NCBI RefSeq assembly: GCF_019059575.1
Contig: NW_024881595.1
Coordinates: forward strand, 1,054,001 to 1,118,000
Direction of reading: 5' to 3'
Source of the DNA: Amphibalanus amphitrite
Taxonomy: Eukaryota > Arthropoda > Thecostraca > Balanomorpha > Balanidae
Length of the DNA stretch: 64,000 nucleotides
A model generated the notes under the pieces. It did not search any database. It was not told where the DNA came from and was given only the letters and a program-made list of their open reading frames with translations. The translations under genes and the position numbers were made by a program. Below, piece by piece: positions 9,905 to 19,750 of this stretch (positions are counted from its first letter, which is position 1; each line of letters begins with the position of its first letter).

Positions 9905-9949
9905 GTGACACCCTCCCCTCCCCTCCCCTGCCCTCCGTCAGGCGTCAGG

Positions 9950-10230
9950 TGACCGTGGAGGAAGACGACCGCGAGCAGACAGTCGCCGCGCCAGTGAGCG
10001 CGCAGCGCCGGCCGAGAGCGGGTTGTGTGAGGCGTCTCTCCGCGGTGTGCACGTGCGCGTGTGCTCTGTACTTACTGCTCGGAAAGTCTGGTGTTCCGTG
10101 CTCTGTCTTGGTGTTCCCGGTCAGTGTGTTAGTGTGTTGTACCTATCGACAGCAGAACTCCCGTGTCGGAACACCTCAACTCGCGGGAGCTACAGGGGAA
10201 GGTCTGCCGAGAAACCCCGTAGACATCTGG
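9950..10230 (+). other. Second candidate 5' noncoding exon
   Basis: A GC-rich stretch of about 280 bases ending CATCTGG|GTAAGTCG, a strong splice donor. Open frames across it (9949-10266 and others) show no family similarity and run through the donor. Inferred as an alternative untranslated first exon for a downstream plus-strand gene, most simply the mannosidase. The start is approximate and no clear Inr was found. Confidence 0.35.
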
Positions 10231-11411
10231 GTAAGTCGAAATGTTTACCATATAATGAACGCGTGACACAACTTTTCACTCTGCTAAGTTATCGGATAAG
10301 GACGCCAGGAACCGATAGTCGGAAAACAAACAATTTGAATAATTTATTATGTGCACTGAAAACTGGTGAAGAATTCCTAGCTGTTGACAGGGGCGGCGGA
10401 TTCGGGGGGGGCAGGGGGGCAGCTGCCCCCCCTGGCAAACTCGTGGGGGGGGGGCAAAAGTATCTTTTTGCCCCCCCATAATTTGTGACAAAGCTTAGAC
10501 AAGAAACCAGGTACCTGATTATTCTGTTCGATCATCTGAAGATGTAACCAGATGCCCATAACTTTATCATACGTTGCCTTTCTTAAATGGCAAGCGTTCA
10601 CGTTCAATTGAAGTTTTCCTCTCTTCAACCTAGTTTTGGAGGCTTTATAAGCGTCAATGTGACGCAGCGGAAACCCAGGCCTTCAGTGACCGCTTCAGGA
10701 GCGACGGATACGGGGTGGCAGAGGAGGCATCGTTCCCTAAGAAACTTTTGGAGGAGGGGCAAACGTATATTCTTGCCCCTCCATATTGTGCCCTAAACAT
10801 GAGGAAAATTTCCATAACCTGATATTGCAGCTATGCGCTCCTACAGTTTGTCCAACGGTGCCTTTTGAATATGTGTAAATGCTAACCATTTCCGCTTTAT
10901 ATCATTTTGTTTTTGTCTTTTCAGATTCGATTTATAGATGTGTGCAAGAGACGCAACTCATACCTTCAGTGGTCGTTTGCCTCTATTTTGTACCTACATA
11001 AATGCCAAATCGCAAGCGAGCGGAGACGGAATGGCTAGCCATTCGCTTGCGGGTAGTTAGGACTGATGAGCGCTCATAATAAGCCACTCCCCTGATTTCT
11101 TCGAGCGCAACAGTTTCCAGCGCATAAAATGGTAAACGCCGAGGTCGTACACATTGACGACATTGACCAATGCACGGTATGGTATGACACCCAAAGGCCA
11201 GTCATCAGAGATCTGCTTTGGGCATTCGGAGGCTTGTGTGGGGCCAGTGTAAAAACTGGATGTTCACAGTTCAGTATCCGCTTTATTTCAGTTTTCACTA
11301 TTAAAAAAGTAAAAATTAGTGTTGGAAACTTTTGAGGGTTAGGGCACTGATCATTAGTGGGCCCCCCTCTGTCTAAAGGCTGACTATAGAATAAAGAGCA
11401 TCAAACACGAA

Positions 11412-11555
11412 CAGTAGCGGCGGAACACCTTCAATTAAGGGCCTGCCGACTTTTGGTCCAATTCTTTCCATGCAACGCCCATAGCGCTAACGTTAAAATG
11501 CCAAAATCAAAGGGGGGCACGGTGCCCCGGTGCCCTCCCCGTTCCGCCGCCTATG
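11412..11555. mobile_element. Nested hAT-type MITE (144 bp)
   Basis: Termini CAGTAGCGGCGGAAC and, inward from the right, CATAGGCGGCGGAAC; flanked by the perfect 8-bp duplication AACACGAA (11404-11411, 11556-11563). It lies inside the larger 10388-12769 element and its TIRs belong to the same CAnnGGCGG group. Non-coding. Confidence 0.88.
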
Positions 11556-12446
11556 AACACGAAAGCGAAATCTGAGGCATTTTGGAAAAATGAGTATGCC
11601 CCGCAGCGTCCGATAACTACCACCTTCCGGTGGGTCAAGCCAACGGGGCCCAAGGCTATAATGGCACTTTTATAACGATAGCACTAACCTTCTCTCACTT
11701 TTTGTTGAAGTCTGTTCCGAATGGTTTCGGCGACAGACTGGCTGCACTGAGGTATGTGCAACTTTAATTAAAGCCACCTGAGGCACCCTGACACCAGGCT
11801 GAATCTGGGTTGGAAATGCTCTTGCAGATATCACTGGCCGCTGATTCTCGAGTGCCTGAATCGGTAGATGTCGTGGCAAAATTTGGTGTGATAATTTGGA
11901 CCTTACCGCAGTCAGCGCACCCTAAAAGAAACGCCCTACCCAGAGCTTCTGGATTCTCGTTTCAGTCCACCGTTCCTTCACCCCAGCCCACCGCCACGCT
12001 CCCTCACCTCAGCCCTCCGTTCCCAGCTTGACGAGCATTTGGGCCTTAGTTAAGCCTTGCTGTAGGCCAACTGTATAAACCATCGAGACAGCCCGTCTCG
12101 GTGGGCTTAGTTGGCGAGCTACTGCCTTGGGGAGGGTTTCTGGCGGATCGCTGTCCCAATAGGTTCAGATGCGACCGACTGTCTCTGAATGTTTGAGCGG
12201 TCTCCTCCCGCTGTGAGCTAGTTGATATCTGTCTCAGAAATACTTTTTAGAGGAAGGTTAAACGGAAATCGAACGTAAAATGAACAGAGGAAATGCTAAC
12301 GAGTTACCTCATTGAAGGAAAGCGCTCGCCTACTTCAAAAGGTTTGGAACCGTTCTTCAACATCTAATATGCGATCGGGTTATGGCACAACTTTTCCCAT
12401 TGAAACTTTTTTTCTAATACAGCAATACGAAAAGCGTTACATCGTC

Positions 12447-12706
12447 CACTGGCGGATCCAGGGAGCGGGCATTTAAAGCAAATATTTACTCTCCCTCCCC
12501 TGGCCCCTGCATCGCCCGAAATAGACAAAGCGTACCTTATGTTTCCTAATAATAACACTTTTATCAGGATTTTTTATTTTTTGCTTTATACTGTTCAGCA
12601 GTAGATCCGTAAGGAATCGGAATCCGAGGAGTTTTTGGATTTGGGACACTTTTTCGGGGGGTATGTCCCCTACAGTGTCGGAAACGTCTTTCTGGATCCG
12701 CCTATG
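12447..12706. mobile_element. Nested hAT-type MITE (260 bp)
   Basis: Termini CACTGGCGGATCCAGG and, inward from the right, CATAGGCGGATCCAGA; flanked by ACATCGTC (12439-12446) and ACATCATC (12707-12714), an 8-bp duplication with one mismatch. Inserted near the right end of the 10388-12769 element. The short open frames in it are not similar to any protein. Confidence 0.8.
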
Positions 12707-12803
12707 ACATCATCTCGACTGGGATCTTGCCCCCCCCCCCCCACGCCAAAATCGAATCCGCCGCCACTGGCTGTTGAGACTGAGACGGGCGCTTCTTTTT
12801 TAA

Positions 12804-13269
12804 AGGGACCCTCCCACCTTCAAAAAAGTTAATGAATTGGCATGAAAGTGATGTCGCTCGGTTCAGAAAGAGCAAAAACAAATATCTACCAAATTTCATC
12901 GAAAAATATTCACCGGTTTTGAAGATATTAGACTTACTTTTGTTTACTTTTTGGGATCTCCGCTGTTCCTAGCGACTTTATTTGAAAGTGCGGCATTTGT
13001 TGCGCGCAAAGCAGCATATACCACCGCGTGCTACAAAACGTTTTAGTCAAACATTTAAAAATCGTTAGATATCTGCGCTGACGTCACACATTCAGAGGGG
13101 TATTCCTATGCATAAGCCCCTCTGAATCAAAATGCTGCAATTTTGAAATTCAATATTTCCGATTTAAGGCATTTCTCGGTGTTGTGAGTGCCGAAACCGG
13201 TAATTGTGAGCCAGGGACCCCATTTTGGCTATCTCAACTCAAATCTAATGTTAAGGTGGGAGGGTCCCT
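12804..13269. mobile_element. MITE with AGGGACCCTCCCACCTT TIRs and TTAA flanks
   Basis: AGGGACCCTCCCACCTT (12804-12820) is repeated as its reverse complement at the right end (13253-13269), and TTAA stands on each side. A TTAA duplication would fit piggyBac-type insertion; a TA duplication with a longer TIR cannot be excluded. Inside is an 11-bp-stem hairpin (ATTCAGAGGGG/CCCCTCTGAAT, about 13090-13130). It starts 27 bases after the TSD of the preceding hAT-type element. Non-coding. Confidence 0.8.
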
Positions 13270-14168
13270 TTAATGCCTTTTTGACACAAAACAAAACCAA
13301 ATGCATGAGTGGTGTCAATAATGTCAAAAATGCAACGCCGCCCAATGTTGTGTGATTGTTTCACGTTGGCCAAGTCAAAGACTCTGACTTTATCAGTGTA
13401 AAGATGGTATGACTACTTGTAGACTGTACGATGTATAAGTGTATAATTGTATATGCAGTCTATAGCCGAAGTACAGGATGGGTTGGGTCGCGGCTTGTCG
13501 GCAGTCGAGCAGCCCATGGTACTCCTGACGATTCGTTTATCGACAGTCTTGTGGAGGTTTCCGTGGCGTATCGCCTGCTTTGGATAATAGCATTAAAATC
13601 ACTGTAGTCTGGCGAACCTAAGAAAGGATGGATTTAAAGTAATTCTGCGGCCGTTGATGAGGAAAACCATGGTTTTCCTGGCTTATCGGCGATGATGGTT
13701 GAGGGAGACATTCTCTCATCAAATTTTGTTTGTGTTATGGCGTAGGTATATGGACATACCTTTGTATGCTTGCACTTGTTTACATGGAACGCGTTGAATT
13801 GGAGGAAGCAGTTGCCGACAATTTTTATTGTTTCATCATGCGCGCAAGACGCGGAACACGATTTTTATACGAACGGTAATTGATTAGGACAAATCACAGA
13901 AAGTGATGGACATACCAACACTTCTTACCCTAGGTACAGGTTTCAAGCCAAGGGCTCTAGCGACCAATTTTAGTTTAGATACTACTTGAATATCCCCTAG
14001 CTGTCAGACTAACAGCTGTCATCTGTCAGACCGACGGAGCTGTCATCTGCCAGGGCTACCCAGCTGCCAGACCCGGACCAAGTGGCGTGCACCTCGTCCC
14101 ATTCGTGGGGGCGAGGGTGAGGGAAGGTATTAACCGCATCCAAACTACTGGTTACTGGAACATTTATC
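13270..14168. other. Intergenic stretch, nothing recognised
   Basis: No exon, promoter or element was recognised, except three loose copies of AGCTGTCATCTGYCAG at about 14008-14075. Confidence 0.5.
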
Positions 14169-15104
14169 TTTCTAGTTGAGGTTTATTTGCCATTGGGTCT
14201 ACAGTGCAGGGATATAGAGGATTCTTCATGGCTCCGAGTGGAAGATAAGGATATCTTTTCCAAGCGGGTTACTGAAAAACCGAGCGACGAAGGAGCGAGG
14301 TTTTTCTGTAACACGCGAGGAAAAGATATCCGATCTTCCACGAGTGAGCCATGAGGAATCCTATATCTTTCTATGTTGAGGTTTATTCTTAATTAATTAA
14401 ATATTATATTTAAATGTATTCATCTATGTAAAAAAGATTTAGAGTAGTTTGTTTTTATTTCATAAGTTTCATACAAAAACAGCCATTAAACATGCCGTTC
14501 GGTTATTGACCCATCATCACTTGAACTCTTGATTTTTGGCTATGAACCCTCGAGACCTTATCTTTGCATCTCAGAGAGATGCAGAGATAACAAATTTTTA
14601 TCTTTGCATCTTAGAGGAGTGCGAGATAGAAATATCCCTGCACTGTAGACCCAATGGCAAATAAACCTCAACTAGAAAGATATTTCTATCTCGCACTCCT
14701 CTAAGATGCAAAGATAAAAATTTGTTATCTCTGCATCTCTCTGAGATGCAAAGATAAGGTCTCGAGGGTTCATAGCCAAAAATCAAGAGTTCAAGTGATG
14801 ATGGGTCAATAACCGAACGGCATGTTTAATGGCTGTTTTTGTATGAAACTTATGAAATAAAAACAAACTACTCTAAATCTTTTTTACATAGATGAATACA
14901 TTTAAATATAATATTTAATTAATTAAGAATAAACCTCAACATAGAAAGATATAGGATTCCTCATGGCTCACTCGTGGAAGATCGGATATCTTTTCCTCGC
15001 GTGTTACAGAAAAACCTCGCTCCTTCGTCGCTCGGTTTTTCAGTAACCCGCTTGGAAAAGATATCCTTATCTTCCACTCGGAGCCATGAAGAATCCTCTA
15101 TATC
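14169..15104. repeat. Giant composite palindrome X-W-X'-W'
   Basis: W (14211-14636) and W' (14679-15104) are 426-bp inverted copies that match throughout by eye. The 42-base spacer between them (14637-14678) is itself the exact reverse complement of the 42 bases just left of W (14169-14210). The order is therefore X, W, X', W', equal to one linear reading of a closed dumbbell circle. Each arm contains a further imperfect palindrome (14211-14367) built on GGATATCTTTTCC/GGAAAAGATATCC, and a small one on TTATCTTTGCATCTC. No coding frame. The near-identity of the arms argues for a recent origin or ongoing arm conversion; an assembly artefact must be considered. Confidence 0.9.
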
Positions 15105-15107
15105 TCG

Positions 15108-15145
15108 AGACCAATATTCCATGTAAATACATGGAATATTGGTCT
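15108..15145. repeat. 18-bp-stem perfect hairpin
   Basis: AGACCAATATTCCATGTA and its reverse complement are separated by two bases, immediately after the giant palindrome. A smaller palindrome (AGGTGTATA/TATACACCT) follows at about 15159-15182. Confidence 0.85.
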
Positions 15146-15307
15146 ACCTATGTATGAACAGGTGTATATGTAGGTATACACCTTTACACATACCTCAGGT
15201 GTATATGTGCCACCTTGGTGTGAAATAAACTTCCACCTATTATTATTATGAATACATTGAACATCAATGAAAACAATAACAAGTCAAATGTTAATTCAAA
15301 TACAAAA

Positions 15308-15413
15308 AGCTTTCGGTATGTAAATACCTTGGTCACTGTGTTCGTTCAAGATGGAGGAACTCCGTTCCGTCTTGAACGAACACTGCGACTAAGGTATTTG
15401 CATAGCGAAAGCT
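15308..15413. repeat. Long imperfect hairpin (~50-bp arms)
   Basis: The sequence from AGCTTTCGG at 15308 to CGAAAGCT at 15413 folds on itself with a few mismatches; TGTTCGTTCAAGA/TCTTGAACGAACA is the strongest part. A third foldback in the same 1.3-kb zone; probably a small foldback element. Confidence 0.8.
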
Positions 15414-15759
15414 GTACCTATGTATTAAAAAAAAGAACATTTGACCTGTTGCTGTTATCATTTATCCTTACTGTCTTGGATATTGCACAGTGAACATTCA
15501 TGCAGGTGCATTTTGAATGAGACCTCGCTAGTAATATGAGCTGCCAGAGCATATATGCAGATCCAGATGCCTACTCATGTGTAAGCTTTTTCCATCTAGC
15601 CCCGCTTCACATCTGATCTCGTCTACATTTGCATAACCTAACAGACGCTTGAGAAAACTGAATAGGTAAACGTACTTAAATTTTAAACGTTTAAACGGCA
15701 AAAAGGTAAACATTTGTCGCATGGTACTGCAAGGCTTTACAAGAAAATCAAAGCAATTA

Positions 15760-17133
15760 CTAAATTGTTGTGTCAGCCGTCCGGTTTTCAAAGCCAGCAG
15801 AGGAGTTTCGCTGGTGAGCAGGCAGTTCGGCGCCGCCGGTTAGGTCGGTGATGTAGAGCTGGAACAGCACGATGACATAGGTCAGTACGGTGGCTGCGAG
15901 GGCCAGCAGGGTGGAGCGCTGCAGCCGGAACAGGCCCAGGTCGCCCAGCGCGGCCAGGTCGCGGCCGACCGTCTCCCGGAACAGGCACAGCTGCTGGAAC
16001 AGCTCGGGCCGCTGCCAGCGGGGCCGCAGCAGCAGGTCGCGCGACTCGCCGACCGCAGACAGCACCAGCTGCGACAGCTCGCACGGCAGCACGACCGCCA
16101 CGGCCGCGCCCACAGCGTACCCCGCCATGGAGGCTGCTACACTGTGGATGGTTCCAACCAGAAACGAGCCGATGGCGAGCATGACCAGTGTGATCACCTG
16201 CAGCAGTCCAGAGAGCATGAGCAGGATCAGCTCGGGGCACATGACGTCAGTCAGTCGAGCGAAGGCCCGAGACAGGTCGTCATGCAGGGTCCTCAGTGTG
16301 CCGAGCTCCGATCTTGTCGCGGGTCGCTCTCCGTCCGCGACGGCCTTCAGTCGAGCATTGATGGCAGAAAAGCCAGCAGAAATTTGTACAGCTACAAATG
16401 CCATCTTGAATGCAATCATGTAACCTGTGAAAAAGAAGATCCAGAGAGCCAAACCGGAGCAACGTGCCATAAAGCATTGGGCCGAGAAGGCATTCTCGCA
16501 TAATGCGTCACCGGCAATGAAAGGGGATGCCATGAAACACGTCACTCCAAGTTCAGCGAGAACAGCAAGCAGGATCATGTTCAACTTCTTGTGTAACTTT
16601 TTGGAGAACTCTTTGCATTCTTGCAAAGCGTCGTGCTTCATGAGTTTTCCTATGGTCAGAATCAGTGCGTCATATGCCCTGCGTCTAAAAACTAGACACA
16701 CCATCAGCGAAAGCCACATCAGGATGAACTGAAGACCAAAGAAGGCCGTGTTTGACGCGACGTAGATCACATTTTTGCCGGTGTTGATCTCCTGAATGCC
16801 ATACGCATACAGAACGCATACAAACCATCCGGCAGCGCCCGTGTTGAGCAGACTCACGCAGGCTACGTACAAGATGTCTCCCCAGCCACGTCGGGCGCCG
16901 CTGATCCCCACAGCTCGCAGCAACGCCAGTAGCAGCCGCGCCGAAACTGACGCTCTGCCATTACGGCGGACAGACGCGCCGGACCCGCCCAGGACTCGTC
17001 CTGAGGTGCCAGGGGGCCCGGCCACTCCGGCTGTTGCGGGGACTTCATGTCCGTCATCCCAGCTGGCGGGGACTGTATGCTCGTCATCCCAGCTGAACCG
17101 CTTCACGTCCACACCAATCCGCAACGTAGCCAT
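15760..17133 (-). CDS. Gustatory receptor (insect-type chemoreceptor, 7tm_7), intronless
   Basis: Predicted 457-residue plasma-membrane receptor in one exon. Hydrophobic helices lie at about 87-111, 122-149, 184-207, 225-251, 299-327, 331-350 and 406-427, seven in all. The last contains TYVIVLFQ (418-425), which fits the TYhhhhhQF signature of arthropod gustatory receptors; this family forms ligand-gated cation channels with an intracellular N-terminus. The start is ATG at 17133 in ACACCATGG context; the frame stays open to 17418, but that extension is low-complexity repeat. The N-terminus carries a duplicated SWDDxHxVPA motif. The ligand cannot be told from sequence. It lies antisense upstream of the mannosidase coding exons, and would be nested in that gene's first intron if the noncoding exons at 6.7 or 10.0 kb belong to it. 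Confidence 0.88.
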   Translation of the reverse strand: MATLRIGVDVKRFSWDDEHTVPASWDDGHEVPATAGVAGPPGTSGRVLGGSGASVRRNGRASVSARLLLALLRAVGISGARRGWGDILYVACVSLLNTGAAGWFVCVLYAYGIQEINTGKNVIYVASNTAFFGLQFILMWLSLMVCLVFRRRAYDALILTIGKLMKHDALQECKEFSKKLHKKLNMILLAVLAELGVTCFMASPFIAGDALCENAFSAQCFMARCSGLALWIFFFTGYMIAFKMAFVAVQISAGFSAINARLKAVADGERPATRSELGTLRTLHDDLSRAFARLTDVMCPELILLMLSGLLQVITLVMLAIGSFLVGTIHSVAASMAGYAVGAAVAVVLPCELSQLVLSAVGESRDLLLRPRWQRPELFQQLCLFRETVGRDLAALGDLGLFRLQRSTLLALAATVLTYVIVLFQLYITDLTGGAELPAHQRNSSAGFENRTADTTI

Positions 17134-17326
17134 GGTGTGGGCAGTGCCGCCGGCAGCTAGATGGCGATACTGACTGAGCTGAGCCCGCCTGAAGACCGAC
17201 CCGACCCGCGCCTGGTCGCCACGAGCCCCGGGGCCTTCCTGACCTCTGACCGCCCAGCTGCCCCGTCTTGCTGCGAACACCGCCCGGCGTCCAGTGGACG
17301 CTACCACGACGTCGCCATGCCAACGG

Positions 17327-17388
17327 CGTCGACAGAACCTGTTGGCAATCGGGCTGCGCGTCGACAGAACCTGTTGACAATCGGGCTG
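17327..17388. repeat. 32-bp tandem duplication
   Basis: CGTCGACAGAACCTGTTG occurs at 17327 and 17359 with the same following sequence, one mismatch apart. It lies upstream of the receptor's likely start codon and explains the repetitive extension of that frame. Confidence 0.9.
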
Positions 17389-19660
17389 CTGGCTGCACTT
17401 TTGTTGTGCTGGCGCCAATGAGACATAGACCAGCCTTCGACTATGTTTGCCAATGTTTTAGGTTTATGAGGGTCAGACGGCGCCACGTCAAATATTTAGC
17501 ATCGTTGCTCTGGTAATACCTATAGTCGTTTATCATAGCGTCGGCTGTCCACGGCGTAGAGGATGAAGGGAATATTTTCGAAAAAGCTGAACGCAAACAC
17601 TGCAGTTGACTGTGCGGTCCAAACGCTGTCAGCTGGCCGTGGAATGACTAGTCTTTTCAATAACAAAGTTAACCTGTTTGACAGCCGTTTCGACCAAACG
17701 TCTTGTTCAGCTGGGCACTCTGGGTAAACGGTGGTCATCGCTTTTATATACAAGTGAATAAAAAGAGCTTATTTTTCCACCATATAATTGTTTATTGTTT
17801 ATTAAATAAGTGAATGCTACCTATATTTTTGTAAACGAGTAGGTAAACTGTTAATTCAAACTTTCGCCAAGCCAGATTATTTGGTTCTGCGTCTGACTCG
17901 ATAGAAACAAGTATATCCTACTAAAATAACTATATTCAACTCGATGCAATCCCACAGTATTTCACTGCAGGCACTCAGTGCAGTGTAGCATTCGTACATG
18001 TGGAATATGGATTGTGAACATACACGTAACAAATGTGACAAAGCCATTGACTAGAGGTAGTGCGACCACACTTTATGTCGCACAACCGTGACGTCCGGAC
18101 GGACGGCGGCCCCGGACCCCTAAAATAGGTACAGATGGGCCATAATGGGCCATGTCGCGGTAGCCTGTTCATTTTCCTACGCTGCAGCTCGTTTATCCTG
18201 CGGAGGGTGGGTCGCCATTCTTCTAACGGGCCCCCTCCCAGTAGGTTGACTATGCGCTGCTGGAGGTTTAGAGTGCACCGGTCCCGAGCTATGCCGAGTC
18301 ATTGGATATGCATTTTTAATGAGCAATGCGCTATATTTCAACTACAGATATTGCGCTGCAGTTCCAAACACCGATCGCTCTTATACGGAACAAAACGATT
18401 TAAACATTGTAGGTTTTTGCCAAAAAGGGATAACATGAAAGATGATTTTGCGTTCTGACAGGAAAAAATCCATTATCGCCGGATACCATTCAATTTAGAC
18501 ATGAGCGCATTCATCGCTAATGGCCTGCCGCCGGAGCAGAAAAACTGGGGCCTGATGAGCTTGAGGCATGAGCTGGTGGCTGACTCGACAGAAAAGAGCT
18601 CTATACATCACACGAGAGCTCGGCGGGCTCAGGTCGCCGCGTCGTTCCTTGAGCCGTACTTTTGACATGCGTATTTCACGGCGGCGTTTCTATAATTGAT
18701 GGTGGCCAATGTAGCGCCATGGAGTGAGACCCCATGCCGGTGGCGGGCCATCACTTCAGTCGCCTGTCCGATCGACGGGCGCAGATACCGGCGCGGCGGG
18801 ACGTCGCGCACGGGACGACCGGCACGGGTGTGGGGGCTCACACCCGTGACGCCGCGCCTGGGGGAGCGTCTCCACCGCCAATGTTCCTTAATCCGGATGA
18901 TAACGTCCCTTGATGACGCTGTCTTGTGTCGCACTCAAGTTAAACCTGCGCCCACGGTGCTCCGCACTAAGAGATCGGCCAGGCTTGAGAAGCCCCCTCC
19001 CTGAGTTTATTTTTATATGCTGTAAAAGAAACCCCTTTCCGACCATGTCCAATGCCCACCCCAGACCCCATGACCACTCCCTCGGGTCACGATGTCCCAG
19101 CGCTAGCAGCGACTGACGAAAACGGTTGAGACTACGAGCAGGGAATGTTCCCAGCGTGCCGATGACGGCTGGGAACATGCAACGTGCCAATGAGCATGCA
19201 GTGCCTGGCGAACAATGACTGGACACATGCATCGCTAACTGAGATATGAGCCGGCTCTGAGCGGCGGGTCAGATCTCCGCCGGGTCACGAGTTCCACGTG
19301 AGAGCTCAGAGCACGGCTCGGCGGTCAGATCTTGATTGCAAAAGTACCAAATCATCGGGCTGATCAATAACTATCGATCGCGACACGATTTCACAACAGT
19401 CTTTGCATTGACATTGTCCAAATGGTACGACGCGTATTTGACTTTTAATCGACGCTCTTCTCCGCAAGAGCTTTTTATCCGATGAACTTGTATTAGGGAA
19501 ACTCAATCATTGTTTGTCAAATGTCAATCAATTCATCAATTGTTATAATACAGCAATCGTGTTTCATATAAGATCAAGAACACTAAGCTGCCAAACGCAG
19601 AACTAAAGCCGACAACATCCTTGACTGTCGTCTGACCTGCACCCCTCCGGCCTGCCGCAG
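17389..19660. other. Noncoding stretch with two short hairpins
   Basis: No exon recognised. Two perfect 10-bp-stem hairpins are present: CACGGGTGTG/CACACCCGTG at 18823-18848 and TGTTCCCAGC/GCTGGGAACA at 19146-19177. The open frames between 18.1 and 19.2 kb overlap in several frames on both strands and look random. The last 30 bases are a pyrimidine-rich splice acceptor (CCTGCCGCAG) leading into the mannosidase. Confidence 0.5.
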
Positions 19661-19750
19661 GGCTCCGTCACAGGCCCAGCCTCTGCCGAGCCGCGGCTCC
19701 CCCCAGTCCACACGGGCCGATCGCGGTCCGGCGCGGCGCGCGCCGCCGCC

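Larger units (their letters stand above)
10388..12769. mobile_element. Non-autonomous hAT-type element hosting two nested MITEs
   Basis: Ends are CAGGGGCGGCGGATTCG at the left and CAGTGGCGGCGGATTCG read inward from the right, one mismatch apart. The identical 8-bp sequence GCTGTTGA flanks both ends (10380-10387 and 12770-12777). At 2,382 bp it is long, but no open frame resembling a transposase is present, so it would need a transposase in trans. Next to the left end is a run of G/C tracts with a GGGGGGGC...GCCCCCCC hairpin (10420-10482), and a related hairpin sits at 10754-10783. Two smaller elements with related ends (11412-11555 and 12447-12706) have inserted within it, each with its own 8-bp duplication. 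Confidence 0.85.

Noticed and set aside
10276-10796. Short frames within G/C-tract regions as possible transposase remains
   Set aside because: They contain only homopolymer-derived Pro/Gly/Ala runs and no transposase motif, so the outer hAT-type element is called non-autonomous.
14287-14320. GAGCGACGAAGGAGCGAGG block as a bacterial terminator or contaminant
   Set aside because: It is the tip of the inner palindrome and is present in both arms, with AT-rich eukaryotic repeat on each side.
15788-16240. Second minus-strand frame and plus-strand frames over the gustatory receptor
   Set aside because: Low-complexity shadows of the receptor frame, without membrane helices.
17134-17418. N-terminal extension of the gustatory receptor to an earlier ATG
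   Set aside because: The extension is made of a 32-bp tandem repeat and low-complexity sequence; ATG 17133 has a better start context and gives the family's usual length.
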